Assembly (NCBI RefSeq): GCF_014844095.1
Contig: NZ_CP062163.1
Coordinates: 2,637,501 to 2,701,500, forward strand
DNA: 64,000 nucleotides
Reading direction: 5' to 3'
Origin: Brevibacillus sp. JNUCC-41
GTDB taxonomy: Bacteria > Bacillota > Bacilli > Bacillales > DSM-1321
A program made the translations under genes and the position numbers. The notes beneath the pieces are model-generated. The model was not told where the DNA came from, ran no database searches, and worked only from the letters and a program-made list of their open reading frames with translations. Positions 18,489 to 29,298 of the stretch are shown here, one piece after another. The number at the start of each line of letters is the position of its first letter. Position 1 is the first letter of the stretch.

Positions 18489-18770
18489 GATATGTTCACA
18501 AATGGTTAATGGTGTATTATGGATAAACGTATAAAAGAGGTGTGAAATATGAATGATAATTATGCCTTTGTACGGAAGAAATCAGGATTACACTGATTTT
18601 TTCCGGAAATGTGACGACTGACCCTTCAGATGATGAAGGAGCATATGATTCAAAAAGAAGAGTTGATTTAATAATAAGATGCATTGCCAAGTGAACTTGA
18701 ATAAGGGGTTTGGGTAATGAGATGGAGTATTTTTATTATATAATGATAATGACAAAAGGAGGATGTATAG
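18489..18770. other. Intergenic region, no gene supported
   Basis: A 15-codon ORF (MNDNYAFVRKK…) near 18549 follows AGAGGTGTGAAAT but is too short to call. ATAATGATAATGAC near 18740 is a weak half match to a Fur box. Confidence 0.35.
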
Positions 18771-19223
18771 ATGGTATATAATTCGGCAGCAGAACTTTGT
18801 GAAGGGTTTGGGTATCCGCCCGTTCACGTTAAATTGACGATAGAGATCGTCGATAAGAGATTGGGACCTGTAACGGCGGAAGCAGAGATTGCCATCAAGC
18901 CTGTTAAGTCAAAGGAATATCTAGAAGTATTGGTGGAAGAATTGGAATCGGAGCATATCTTTGCTGATGAAAATGGCAGTATCTATGGCAGCTTCGGCAT
19001 CGATCAAAGTATCCAGATATATGATGAAGTCTTGGCTACAATTCCGTTCGAAGAGTTAATAGGAAAGGAAAATTGGAAAGAGACAATTGCGGAATCAATC
19101 ACTGTGGATAAGCTAAAGGAACAACTGGGGAAATCCCTCAATGATTATCAATTCAGTGATTTGAGCGGGAAATATAAATTCAGGAAAAGATGTACGATAA
19201 CGGAACTTCAATTCATAGAATAA
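18771..19223 (+). CDS. Hypothetical protein, 150 aa
   Basis: Soluble acidic protein with no membrane helix and no domain that I recognise. The sequence alternates beta-like (HVKLTIEIVDKRLGPVTAEAEIAIKP) and helical (LEVLVEELESE) stretches. Strong AGGAGGATG site before the ATG. Two cysteines (ELCEGF, KRCTIT) with no metal-site spacing. Neighbours are unrelated single genes. Confidence 0.6.
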   Translation: MVYNSAAELCEGFGYPPVHVKLTIEIVDKRLGPVTAEAEIAIKPVKSKEYLEVLVEELESEHIFADENGSIYGSFGIDQSIQIYDEVLATIPFEELIGKENWKETIAESITVDKLKEQLGKSLNDYQFSDLSGKYKFRKRCTITELQFIE

Positions 19224-19457
19224 ACCAAAACTGGAGAAGGCGAAATGCTTTCTCTTTTTTCAATGCCATTATAATCAAATGCTGATAGTGACACAATCCG
19301 TAAGAGTTTTTAAACATACACAATGTCAAGAAGAGATCAGTAAGGTTTTTTATGGTTGCAACATACATTTTTTTATGGTTTTACATAGGGTAATATATTG
19401 ATAAGGACTTTTACAAGAAAACGAAATGTATATTTTAAAAGGTAAAAAGGAGAATAT

Positions 19458-19991
19458 ATGAAAATTGGTTTGGTACGGCATTTTAAGGTGGCACATGAAT
19501 TTCCCACTGGGAGACCTGTTACGGCGGATGATATGAGGCAATGGTTTGAGGATTATGATGCAGCGGATATCATTTACGGTACGACTTTATTTGGTGTGGA
19601 GGAATGGCAGGAATGTTATTGCAGTGATATGTCGAGAGCTGTCAAGACAGCCGAACATATCTATCCAGGTACGGTTCATCGGATGGAGGAGCTGCGGGAA
19701 ATACCTTCCCCTCCACTTAAAGGAAAGGTTAAGCTGCCGTTCATCCTTTGGGCCATCTGGATCCGCTGCTGCTCGGTAATCAACAAGCAGACAAGGGCGG
19801 AAATTAAGATCGCTGAGCAAAGGATCAATAAAGTATTGGATGAGGTCTTAGCAAAAGGGGACAGGGATGTTCTGATCGTGAGTCATGCCGCCCTCATGGT
19901 ATATATGAGGAAAGAGCTGATACGACGGGGGTTCACAGGTCCAAAGTTCAAGATTGCCAGTAATGGAAAGCTTTATGTATTTGAAAGATGA
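19458..19991 (+). CDS. Histidine phosphatase family protein
   Basis: Phosphoglycerate-mutase-like phosphatase. Phosphohistidine motif LVRHFKV (the usual RHG has F in place of G), SDMSRAVKTAE with the second Arg, acid EELREIPSPP, and second His in VSHAALM. 177 aa, close to the SixA/CobC-like short branch. AAAAAGGAGAATAT precedes the ATG. The substrate is not evident. The variant RHF motif should still hold the nucleophilic His. Confidence 0.8.
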   Translation: MKIGLVRHFKVAHEFPTGRPVTADDMRQWFEDYDAADIIYGTTLFGVEEWQECYCSDMSRAVKTAEHIYPGTVHRMEELREIPSPPLKGKVKLPFILWAIWIRCCSVINKQTRAEIKIAEQRINKVLDEVLAKGDRDVLIVSHAALMVYMRKELIRRGFTGPKFKIASNGKLYVFER

Positions 19992-20160
19992 TAAAGGGAA
20001 TATATTAGGTTTCCCATCAGGAAGGGAAGGTCATTTTTGCTTATTTTAAGAAAGAGGAAGGCATTTGCCGAATAGTTATTCTTTTTTTATTGGTTGTGGT
20101 TTATTATTGTAATAGTGTAATTTTTGCGAATTCAATAATAGGGAAAGAGGGGTGGACATT

Positions 20161-20949
20161 TTGCTGAAGGCAGTTTTTTTTGATTTAGATGATACATTAC
20201 TTTGGGATCAGAAAAGTGTAAAAGAGACTTTTGTGGCCACATGCGAAGTGGCTAAGGAGAAATATGACCTGAATGTAGACGAGTTTGAAGAGGCTGTGCG
20301 AAAGGAAGCACGTGAGCTTTATTCTTCTTACGATACATATGCATTCACTCAAATGATCGGAATCAACCCATTTGAGGGATTATGGGGAAACTTTCAGGAT
20401 GATCATGATGAATTCCGGAAGATGGCCGGGATTGCACCGGCTTATCGGAAAGAAGCGTGGACGAGAGGTTTGAAGGCATTAGGGATCGATGATCCGGAAT
20501 TTGGGCTTGAACTGGCAGAACGATTCCCGGCCGAGAGACGCAAAAAGCCATTTATCTATGAAGAGTCCTTCCGTGTTCTCGATGAATTAAAAGGGAAGTA
20601 CAAATTGCTATTGCTTACGAATGGGTCTCCTGAACTGCAAAATACCAAACTTGAAATTACGCCTGAACTGGTTCCTTATTTCGACCAAATCGTGATTTCA
20701 GGCGCTTTTGGACGGGGTAAACCAGATGCCTCCATTTTTGAGCATGCTTTGGAAATCATGGAGCTTGATAAGGATGAAGTATTGATGGTCGGAGATAATT
20801 TAATGACCGATATCCTTGGAGCATCACGGGTAGGCATAAAGTCAGTTTGGATAAATCGCCATGATAAGGAACGGAATGAAGTGATTCCAACCTATGAAAT
20901 CAAGCATTTGGAGGAGCTTTACCCAATTCTTGAGAGCTTGGGGAATTAA
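20161..20949 (+). CDS. HAD-superfamily hydrolase
   Basis: Phosphatase with DxDxT nucleophile motif FDLDDTL at residues 7-13, motif II LLTNGS, Lys in GRGKPD, and motif [14 protein letters not shown]. The large helical cap between motifs I and II makes it subfamily I. About 263 aa. Start TTG 20161 with AGAGGGG upstream; a GTG at 20152 overlaps that site. The [10 protein letters not shown] tail near the end matches the YjjG/YsaA-type nucleotidases. Substrate unknown. Confidence 0.83.
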   Translation: MLKAVFFDLDDTLLWDQKSVKETFVATCEVAKEKYDLNVDEFEEAVRKEARELYSSYDTYAFTQMIGINPFEGLWGNFQDDHDEFRKMAGIAPAYRKEAWTRGLKALGIDDPEFGLELAERFPAERRKKPFIYEESFRVLDELKGKYKLLLLTNGSPELQNTKLEITPELVPYFDQIVISGAFGRGKPDASIFEHALEIMELDKDEVLMVGDNLMTDILGASRVGIKSVWINRHDKERNEVIPTYEIKHLEELYPILESLGN

Positions 20950-21073
20950 TTAATGGCCCTCTCCAAATAACAGATTTTGGAGAGTTGTAATGAAAATATT
21001 AGGTCTTTCAAATTATTTACAGAATGAAAAGGGTGATATATAGTTACCCTGTAATCAATTAAATTATTCAGAC

Positions 21074-21172
21074 TAGGGGTGTCCAATAAAAGTTGGGCTG
21101 AGAGAGAAGCGCTTAAGCTTCTTAACCCTCAGGACCTGATCTGGTTCATACCAGCGTGGGGAAGTTAGAATC
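21074..21172 (+). promoter_or_regulatory. TPP riboswitch (THI element)
   Basis: Shows GGGTGTCC…GGGCTGAGA…ACCCTC…GACCTGATCTGGTTCATACCAGCGTGGGGAAGT, the conserved pyrimidine- and pyrophosphate-sensing segments of the thi-box. It lies 140 bp before thiC. Bound thiamin pyrophosphate should favour the downstream terminator. Confidence 0.95.
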
Positions 21173-21222
21173 TACTAAACAATGACATTTCAATTGGTCA
21201 TTTCTGTAGTCATACTAACGTT

Positions 21223-21254
21223 AGCCGGGTCTTAAATATGAGATCTGGCTTTTT
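21223..21254 (+). terminator. Riboswitch-controlled terminator before thiC
   Basis: AGCCGGGTCT/AGATCTGGCT stem with an 8-nt loop and T-run, 33 bp upstream of the thiC coding frame. Confidence 0.85.
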
Positions 21255-21287
21255 CGTGCGAAATGGATTGGATTTTGTCCTTTTTAA

Positions 21288-23096
<1,809 letters not shown>

Positions 23097-23118
23097 TTCC
23101 GACGAGAGGGAGAATTCG

Positions 23119-23289
23119 ATGAATCGGGTAATCCAGATAAAAGTTGAAATGAAACAGTTGGAAAATCAATTGGAACAGCTGAAAAGAGAGCTGGACATTT
23201 TTCGGGAGAATTGTAATCATGAATTTGTAAACGATGATTATAGTCAGCAGTGTACAAAGTGCCACTTAATCGAAAGTCTGCAATGGTAG
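23119..23289 (+). CDS. Small coiled-coil protein with a zinc-ribbon-like tail, 56 aa
   Basis: Residues 5-35 form a coiled coil (QIKVEMKQLENQLEQLKREL). The tail has CNHEF…QQCTKC, a Cys-x-His…Cys-x2-Cys pattern that could bind zinc. Start at ATG 23119, with GAGAGGGAGAATTC upstream. It lies 22 bp after thiC and ends before a strong terminator, so it may share the thiC transcript. Function unknown. Confidence 0.6.
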   Translation: MNRVIQIKVEMKQLENQLEQLKRELDIFRENCNHEFVNDDYSQQCTKCHLIESLQW

Positions 23290-23320
23290 TGATGCCTTAA
23301 TTGTCCTTTCATTATCTAAT

Positions 23321-23365
23321 CCCCTTAATCATGTTGGACATTCGATCACAAAACATGATTAAGGG
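23321..23365. terminator. Bidirectional terminator
   Basis: CCCCTTAATCATGTT pairs with AACATGATTAAGGG. It separates convergent units. Confidence 0.8.
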
Positions 23366-23381
23366 AATCTTTCATTACTAT

Positions 23382-23882
23382 TTACATACTTGTTTTATTA
23401 ATATGAAGAGGAGGGGGGACAAGCCAGCCTTTTTCCTTATTCAATCTTAGGAAGTCAGCACCCAATGCAGCTTTATTCGTATGGAATTGCGCAAACATCT
23501 GTGCAATATCTTCGCGGATGCATTGACCCATCATTTGGCTGCAAGCAACTAATCCTGCATTAATATCGATTGATACTGAAGCAGAGATTTCAGGATCTTG
23601 AAGACGTGCCCCGACGGGGAATATCCTCCAAGTTAGCTTTAGGCCTTTCAGGTGGTGAGGGAGGCAGTCCTACATTATTTTCTTTTAATAATGATTCAAG
23701 TTGGTCATGTTCCTGTTTCCCTTGATTGATCACTTCAACAAGCAATTTATGCAGGTCCTTGTCGCCAGCATAGTTTGATGACAGGCAATCAACCCTTTTG
23801 TAGTTGTTAGAAATGCCCATGTCCCAAATACCTCGCCGTAATGCATAGGCTCATCTTTCGGATTTCCGCTTAAAATTCCCAT
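23382..23882 (-). pseudogene. DUF3231-family protein, frameshifted
   Basis: Three consecutive reading-frame pieces make one protein. MGILSGNPKDEPMHYGEVFG…GLIACHQTML is followed by GDKDLHKLLVEVINQGKQEHDQ…NLEDIP and then VGARLQDPEISASVSIDINAG…PPPLHINKTSM. The first break is near 23765-23780; the second is an extra C in CCCC near 23606. The whole would be about 166 aa, the size of single-domain DUF3231 (coat-F-like helical) proteins. Start ATG 23882 behind GAGG. Two independent breaks favour true decay over one sequencing error. Confidence 0.75.
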
Positions 23883-23928
23883 AACCATCCTCATTGAAAT
23901 TCATTAACGGGTTTAAGTTACCCTGAAT

Positions 23929-24101
23929 TTATCCAAGCATGCATCGTTGCTGTTTGGGAAATGCTAGAGGGATTTTACTCCTTTCTTGATAACATTCATC
24001 ACAGAGCATTTCATTTCTATCCATGTCAGTAACTTGAAACGTCCTGGCATGGATTTTTTTTCTTCCGTTTCATCAGTACAATAGAAGTATTTATGTGTCA
24101 T
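23929..24101 (-). pseudogene. Small CxxC protein with a frameshift in an A8 run
   Basis: ATG 24101 has an excellent GGGAGGATTTCTA site and starts MTHKYFYCTDETEEKK. After an A8 tract the sensible frame is one base off and continues IHARTFQVTDMDRNEMLCDE, with Cys-x2-Cys further on and a stop at 23929. With one more A the gene would encode 57 residues. Either a recent slippage mutation, a sequencing error or phase-variable expression. Product resembles small zinc-binding Bacillus proteins. Confidence 0.6.
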
Positions 24102-24279
24102 TAGAAATCCTCCCATTGAAATAAATGTGTTTATAGTTTAAAACGTCACGTTTTTATTATACAGAAAACATGTCTGCAGCTTAATTAGTCTTCTTGGAAG
24201 AGTTTAGATTGAATAATCCAGTTGGGGTTCAACATACTAAACTTGTTCGCATCATTGATAAAACGAGGAGGGAAATACA

Positions 24280-24912
24280 ATGCAAAACCAATATCAACAA
24301 GGTCAAGTACACCAGAACATGCAAACGGGGGCAATTCCCCCACAAATGAATCACGGTGGTCACGAAGTATTCGATGTACATGAAGTGTTGTCGGGAACGA
24401 TTGGTACTTTAAACACGTATACTCTTTTGCGTCAGCATGTCAAGGATCAGGAATTACTTGACATCCTGGATCGTCAATATCAGTTCATCCAAGATGAATA
24501 TAATATTTCATTGGAGTGCTTCCAAACGGGCCAGGATCCTTCTAAACGGACTCAGAGCTACAAAATGAATCAAGATAACGATTTTATATATGGATTGACA
24601 CCAACGCAGCCAAAGAAACCTTTGCAATCCGTCTCGGAAATTACGGATGAATGCATTTCAGGCTTGATGCTTGGAGCTGTCAAGTCTGCAGCATCCATGA
24701 AAGCGATGGCAGCGCTTGAAATAACGAATCCGGTGGTTCGCCGCGTATTTGCAGATTCCGTTCCGAACTGCATTGAAATGGCATATGAGATTTCGATATA
24801 TCAAAACAAACATCATTACTACCAAGTTCCACAGCTTGCACAGCAGGATATGCAACAAATGTTGAATTCGTATGCACCTGCACAAGGAATTAACAACAAC
24901 ATGAGTCATTAA
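24280..24912 (+). CDS. CotF-like spore coat protein
   Basis: Gln/Asn/Met-rich N-terminus (MQNQYQQGQVHQNMQ) followed by a helical Coat-F domain. It contains HEVLSGTIGTLNTYTLLRQHV, LDRQYQFIQDEYN, and a second four-helix half with ECISGLMLGAVKSAASMKA and RVFADSVPNCIEMAYEISIYQNKH. 210 aa. Clear AGGAGGG ribosome binding site. Monocistronic with a terminator. Expected in the coat of the mature spore under a mother-cell sigma factor; I did not identify the promoter. Confidence 0.85.
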   Translation: MQNQYQQGQVHQNMQTGAIPPQMNHGGHEVFDVHEVLSGTIGTLNTYTLLRQHVKDQELLDILDRQYQFIQDEYNISLECFQTGQDPSKRTQSYKMNQDNDFIYGLTPTQPKKPLQSVSEITDECISGLMLGAVKSAASMKAMAALEITNPVVRRVFADSVPNCIEMAYEISIYQNKHHYYQVPQLAQQDMQQMLNSYAPAQGINNNMSH

Positions 24913-24931
24913 AAGCATTTGTTAAGAACAT

Positions 24932-24968
24932 AAAAAAGGGATAGGACTAACTCTCCTATCCCTTTTTT
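24932..24968. terminator. Bidirectional terminator
   Basis: AAAAAAGGGATAGGA/TCCTATCCCTTTTTT between convergent genes. Confidence 0.9.
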
Positions 24969-24969
24969 A

Positions 24970-25335
24970 TCATTGTTTCATCTGATTTATTTCCTGGATG
25001 CTTTCCTGGACGAGGGTTACAGCCTGACTCATGGTGGCTCCTCCGCCAAATGCTGCGGTCACGCCAATGGCTTCAAGAATTTCTTGTTCGGAACAGCCTT
25101 GATCAAGACATCCTTTTGTATGATAGATAATACAGTATTCATCTTGAGAATATAAGCTTATTCCTAGTGCGATAAGCTGTTTTTCTTTCTGGGATAATTG
25201 ACCTTCTTTAAAGCACTCTTCCGTAAATGAATTGAATTTCTCTGCGAGATCAGGCATTTTATGCGTAAAGACACCGATTCCAGCTTTATAATCACGAAGA
25301 GCATTTTCAGTAGAATTATTAGCTTCGAATTCCAT
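24970..25335 (-). CDS. Carboxymuconolactone decarboxylase / AhpD-like protein
   Basis: Small all-helical CMD domain with the Cys-x3-His-x3-Cys motif [11 protein letters not shown] at residues 67-77 that gives AhpD-type peroxidase or disulfide reductase activity. The flanking [15 protein letters not shown] and [16 protein letters not shown] are standard. 121 aa. Single gene. Probable role in peroxide or redox handling. A gamma-carboxymuconolactone decarboxylase role is unlikely because no aromatic pathway is present. Confidence 0.85.
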   Translation of the reverse strand: MEFEANNSTENALRDYKAGIGVFTHKMPDLAEKFNSFTEECFKEGQLSQKEKQLIALGISLYSQDEYCIIYHTKGCLDQGCSEQEILEAIGVTAAFGGGATMSQAVTLVQESIQEINQMKQ

Positions 25336-25447
25336 TTTCCATTCAGCTCCATCCTAAATTTTTTTTATCAAAAATTAGTATGAGCTAAATGCTGGATGAA
25401 TAAACAGAAACATGGAGTTTACCTAAGTAATCATGGAACCGTCCTTC

Positions 25448-26230
25448 CTACAAGGCAAGTGAACCCTTAGGCCGGGTGGCTTTGAACCATTGATAGCAAA
25501 GGATGCAGATAAGTGCAACGTCAATGGCATCACCGGCATAGTACATTAGCATTCCTCCATTTTCCGCTTGTTCCTTGGTGACTCCGGTTGGAGGGTGGGC
25601 AAAAACATATTTAGAAAGGATATCATGGCCGGCTAGTGAAATTGTAAATACGATAGCTCGAAACATGAAGCTGAACCTGTGTGGCGCAGGGTCCATATAG
25701 ATCATGGACGCAGTGAATAGATAGCCGGCTATGAACACGTGAAAATGCACCAAGGCATGTAGAAGAGAATTTTGATGCATCAACCCATATAACCCAGTCG
25801 TATAAAGTATCCAGAGTCCCCCAATATTAAGCGCGGAAGCAGTGATTGGATGACTTAAAATTCGCAGCGGCCAACTTTTCAACAACTTTGAAAGGAGTCT
25901 TGCTGATTGTACATCAAGTGTTCGCAGTGCAAGAGTTATAGGTGCAGCAAGCACGAGTAGGATGGGTGCAATCATTCCAAGCAATAAATGACCAACCATG
26001 TGCGCGGTGAAGTCCAGATGCCCCCGATTGGCCATGGGGCCTATAACTGCAAAGGCTGCACAAATGGTGCCAAGAATCCAAAAGAAAGTACGGTATAAGG
26101 ACCATTTTTTATAGCGGCGGTTCGAAAATACGACAGCTGCGATATAAATAATTATAACAAGTGAGAAAAGAATCAATAAAATCGGTTCAATACCAGTTCC
26201 ATTTTCATGAATATGTCCATTACTGTCCAT
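25448..26230 (-). CDS. ctaG: CtaG/Caa3-type cytochrome c oxidase assembly factor
   Basis: About seven membrane helices. The conserved His-containing block DFTAHMVGHLLLGMIAP (residues 73-89), HALVHFHVFIAGYLF, and C-terminal AGHDILSKYVFAHPP are typical of the caa3_CtaG family. This family helps insert copper or mature cytochrome oxidase. 260 aa. Its ATG overlaps the stop of the upstream DUF2243 gene by 11 bp, so both form one translationally coupled operon. No oxidase structural genes are nearby. Confidence 0.85.
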   Translation of the reverse strand: MDSNGHIHENGTGIEPILLILFSLVIIIYIAAVVFSNRRYKKWSLYRTFFWILGTICAAFAVIGPMANRGHLDFTAHMVGHLLLGMIAPILLVLAAPITLALRTLDVQSARLLSKLLKSWPLRILSHPITASALNIGGLWILYTTGLYGLMHQNSLLHALVHFHVFIAGYLFTASMIYMDPAPHRFSFMFRAIVFTISLAGHDILSKYVFAHPPTGVTKEQAENGGMLMYYAGDAIDVALICILCYQWFKATRPKGSLAL

Positions 26231-26738
26231 TGCGGCCGTCTTCTTTCATTTTAAGTAAGCTGCTTCTTGTTTGAATGACAAAGCTAATGCCGATCAGTAT
26301 CATGATTGCGGCTGCAATGTTCCAGATCAAGTCGTATGGGAGAATATCGACATTGTAACGGATTTGATGGAGACGCATTAGCTTGTGCTGGATGGTCCCA
26401 TCATATAACTGAAAAGCACCTGCCCCAAGCAAAACTCCTCCTATCCACCTTTTCAGCCATAATCCCTTTCGGCGGCGAAGGTCAGCGAACATGAACAGAG
26501 ACCCGACCGTTGCGAACCAGCTTAGGGCATGAAATAAACCATCCGAGACAAGTCCGATGCTGGATGAGGACTTGTCATAGAAATGATGCCAATGTAATAG
26601 TTGATGAAAGATGGCCTCATCGATGAATGCCACCAATCCGATCCCGAATAGAAAACCGGACCATAGATTACGAGCGGAATAAGTATATCGTAATTCTGAA
26701 ATGGATTGATTTTTTTGATTTCGGGGCCTGAAATCCAT
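26220..26738 (-). CDS. DUF2243 membrane protein
   Basis: Four membrane helices, with the family pattern GFLFGIGLVAFIDEAIFHQLLHWHHFY (residues 30-56) and later GGVLLGAGAFQLYDGTIQHKLMRLHQIR. The His/Asp/Glu residues inside the membrane suggest a metal or haem site. DUF2243 genes commonly accompany CtaG, as here, so a role in oxidase or copper metabolism is likely but unproven. 172 aa. Confidence 0.85.
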   Translation of the reverse strand: MDFRPRNQKNQSISELRYTYSARNLWSGFLFGIGLVAFIDEAIFHQLLHWHHFYDKSSSSIGLVSDGLFHALSWFATVGSLFMFADLRRRKGLWLKRWIGGVLLGAGAFQLYDGTIQHKLMRLHQIRYNVDILPYDLIWNIAAAIMILIGISFVIQTRSSLLKMKEDGRNGQ

Positions 26739-27018
26739 TTTTCATCCTCCTTTTAAGTTTCTTTATAATGTGGTTGGTTTTCCTATATATGGTTCTTCTA
26801 CTGTACCCTGTATTGTAAAGTTATAGACAGGTATATGGATCTTTTTAAAGCTTATTATAGATCCAAATAATCCTTGGATTTTTAGTTCAATGTTCATTGT
26901 TGATTGCATGTAAATTTTTTCAAATTATTGTTCGTTATAGCTGGATCCATGTTTCAAGCATGGGCAGGCGGGTAATAAAAACCTAGAAAGTCAACTATTA
27001 AAAAAAGGAGGAGTTCAT

Positions 27019-27864
27019 ATGTTTCGTCATCAAAAAGAATTGCAATTTGAAGTTAAGGTAGAGCGGCCAGATCCGATGCTTGCACGACAAATTCAGGAAG
27101 TGTTAGGTGGACAGTTTGGGGAAATGACTGTCATGATGCAATATCTTTTTCAGGGCTTTAACTGCCGTGGAGAAGAAAAATACAAAGATATGCTAATGGA
27201 TATTGGTACAGAGGAAATTGGACATGTAGAGATGCTTTGTTCGCTCATTAGTCAATTACTTGATGGCGCTTCTCCGGAAGATCAGTCAGAAGCTGCAAAA
27301 GATCCTGCCACAGCAGCGATCATGGGTGGAATTAATCCCCAACATTTGCTCGTAAGCGGACTTGGCGGACTGCCAACCAACTCAAATGGGGTGCCTTGGA
27401 ACGGATCTTATATTGTAGCGAGCGGAAATCTATTAGCGGACATGCGATCGAATCTCCATGCTGAAAGCCAAGGACGCCTTCAAGTGGCCCGCTTATACCA
27501 TATGACCAAAGATGAAGGGGTACGTGCTACCTTCCGTAAAATGTTAGCCCGTGATCGTTATCACCAATATCAATGGATGGCGGCCATTGCAGAACTTGAA
27601 GAAAAAAATGGCGTTGTCGTTCCGGCGTCATTCCCACCGGAAGCGGAAATGGAATCTCAACCGGAAGCGTACGAATTCTGGAACTTGTCAGAAGGTAATG
27701 AATCAGGAGAAGGCCTTTGGGCAACAGGAAGCGCCCCAGATGGTACGGGGGATTTTGTTTATGTTGCTGAACCAGTTGCAAAGGGGCAGATTCCTAACCC
27801 TAAGGTTCCGGCGGCACAATTGCATCATGACCTGGATAGAAGTCAATCACTTAATAAAAGGTAA
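27019..27864 (+). CDS. Manganese catalase (KatN/YdbD-like)
   Basis: Breaks down hydrogen peroxide with a di-manganese centre. First-shell ligands are visible: Glu35 (QFGEMTVMMQYLFQ) and Glu66/His69 (TEEIGHVEM), then Glu in LHAESQGRLQ and His in RDRYHQYQW. 281 aa, normal for the family. The C-terminal part (WATGSAPDGTG…HHDLDRS) is the usual tail. AAAAAAGGAGGAG precedes the ATG. In Bacilli such enzymes are often spore-associated; no promoter was assigned here. Confidence 0.92.
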   Translation: MFRHQKELQFEVKVERPDPMLARQIQEVLGGQFGEMTVMMQYLFQGFNCRGEEKYKDMLMDIGTEEIGHVEMLCSLISQLLDGASPEDQSEAAKDPATAAIMGGINPQHLLVSGLGGLPTNSNGVPWNGSYIVASGNLLADMRSNLHAESQGRLQVARLYHMTKDEGVRATFRKMLARDRYHQYQWMAAIAELEEKNGVVVPASFPPEAEMESQPEAYEFWNLSEGNESGEGLWATGSAPDGTGDFVYVAEPVAKGQIPNPKVPAAQLHHDLDRSQSLNKR

Positions 27865-27886
27865 TGGAAACTTTTCAAAAGAGGCT

Positions 27887-27917
27887 CGATGGCCCCTAAA
27901 GGGACATCGGTTTTTTT
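27887..27917 (+). terminator. Terminator after the Mn-catalase
   Basis: CGATGGCCC/GGGACATCG stem with 5-nt loop and T7. Confidence 0.8.
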
Positions 27918-28034
27918 ATGTTTACAAAATCTGATTATTTGCCTGTGGGTATGTTTTGGAGTAGCATAGTGTTCATCTTCAAGACAACTTTATTAAAGGA
28001 TGGTCACTACTTTAAATAGTAAGAAGTGGGACAA

Positions 28035-28252
28035 ATGAAAGCAGTAGGTGCGGAAAAATTACTATTTAAAGATCTTTCCAAGCCCACCCCGGAAAAGGTC
28101 GAATATTAATTAAGGTGAAAGTTTTTGCGATAAATAGAACGGATATTATTTCACGAGAAGGGAAATCCGGTTATATGGCCAATCTAATATTGGTGAATGA
28201 AGGGTCTTGGGAAGTGGTGGTAAGGGAAAAGGTGGGGCTAATGGCAGATTGA
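28035..28252 (+). pseudogene. Truncated, frameshifted quinone-oxidoreductase-type dehydrogenase
   Basis: Frame 1 reads MKAVGAEKLLFKDLSKPTPEK and a shifted frame continues GRILIKVKVFAINRTDIISR and GKSGYM. This is the N-terminus of an MDR-family NAD(P)H:quinone oxidoreductase (KVKAFAINRTDI is the family hallmark). Only about 70 of 330 codons remain; the sequence then departs into unrelated DNA. No catalytic or nucleotide-binding part survives. Confidence 0.7.
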
Positions 28253-28338
28253 TTGGAGAATGAAATATGGACAAAGTATAATGAATATATACAGAGTCAA
28301 GATACTCTTCGTCGGTATCTGTCTAAGGGGGAATCTTA
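28253..28338 (+). other. Probable gene-tail remnant before the NAT gene
   Basis: An open frame ending LENEIWTKYNEYIQSQDTL and a further nine residues, then a stop two bases before the NAT ATG. It reads like a protein C-terminus but has no good start, so it may be the tail of a deleted gene. Confidence 0.3.
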
Positions 28339-29106
28339 ATGAATGAACTGAATGCATTATTCAGGAAAAGAATAGGGCTCCAGGAAGATGTGAAACTGAC
28401 ATTTGAGAAATTAGATGAAATGCTGGAAAAGACAGCGAAAACCATTCCTTTTGAAAACTTATCGATCATGGCATCCCATTTGAGTGATATTAATAAATCG
28501 AATATCATGAACAAGGTCCTCGTGAGGAATGAGGGTGGATTATGCTATGAATTGAATGCAGCCCTTTATTTTTTCCTGAAGGAAAATGACTTTGATGTAT
28601 TCTTGGTACGGGGTGTCATCTATAATCAGGGGTGGATGACCATAGGAAGGACCCATGTCACCATTCTATTGAACCATGAGGGGAGAACCTATTTGATCGA
28701 TACGGGTTTTGGCGGGAATCTGCCTTTAAAACCAGTTCCGTTGAACGGGGAAACGGTCGTTTCCCAAAATGGTGAATTCAGGATAAAAAAAGAAAGTACC
28801 GACCATGGAGATCATATCCTTGAATTGAAATTGAAACATAAAGATCGCGATTGGAGAATAGGGTATGCTTTTGATTCTTCAAAACCAGTAGGAAATGTAG
28901 CGGAACTTAATGAGGTCCAAACGATCATCAGGGAAAATCCCCAATCGCCATTTAATAAACATCCATTAATCACCCGTTTGACAAACAGCGGGAACATCAC
29001 TTTAACTGATACATCCTTTACACGGTGGGAAGATGGGAAAGTGACGAAAGAAGAAATAGATGGAACACGATTTAAAGAGTTAATGAAACAGCACTTCGAT
29101 AGATAG
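28339..29106 (+). CDS. Arylamine N-acetyltransferase (NAT)
   Basis: Transfers acetyl from acetyl-CoA to aromatic amines and hydrazines through a Cys-His-Asp triad: Cys69 (NEGGLCYELN), His106 (GRTHVTILL) and Asp121 (LIDTGFGG). 255 aa, matching bacterial NATs. AAGGGGGAATCTTA precedes the ATG. Single-gene unit ending in a terminator. The upstream DNA is a graveyard of two truncated genes, so the original operon context is lost. Confidence 0.9.
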   Translation: MNELNALFRKRIGLQEDVKLTFEKLDEMLEKTAKTIPFENLSIMASHLSDINKSNIMNKVLVRNEGGLCYELNAALYFFLKENDFDVFLVRGVIYNQGWMTIGRTHVTILLNHEGRTYLIDTGFGGNLPLKPVPLNGETVVSQNGEFRIKKESTDHGDHILELKLKHKDRDWRIGYAFDSSKPVGNVAELNEVQTIIRENPQSPFNKHPLITRLTNSGNITLTDTSFTRWEDGKVTKEEIDGTRFKELMKQHFDR

Positions 29107-29111
29107 TGGAT

Positions 29112-29144
29112 AAAAAGACTGTCCATTCCCGACAGTCTTTTTTA
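29112..29144 (+). terminator. Terminator after NAT
   Basis: AAAAAGACTGTC/GACAGTCTTTTTT stem-loop. Confidence 0.9.
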
Positions 29145-29298
29145 TGAATACCGGCGGCCAGGCTGCGGAAAGGAAGCGAATTTCGAAAAAAACGTAGGCA
29201 AACTCGCTTTTTTCGAATTTGCCTACAGTCTAAATAATCCATTACGGAAGTTTTTAATATTTATTCAATAAATTCGAATTCAATGGGGTGAGAAGGAT

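Noticed and set aside
18735..18755. Fur box before the 150-aa hypothetical gene
   Set aside because: Only half of the inverted repeat (TGATAATGA) is present.
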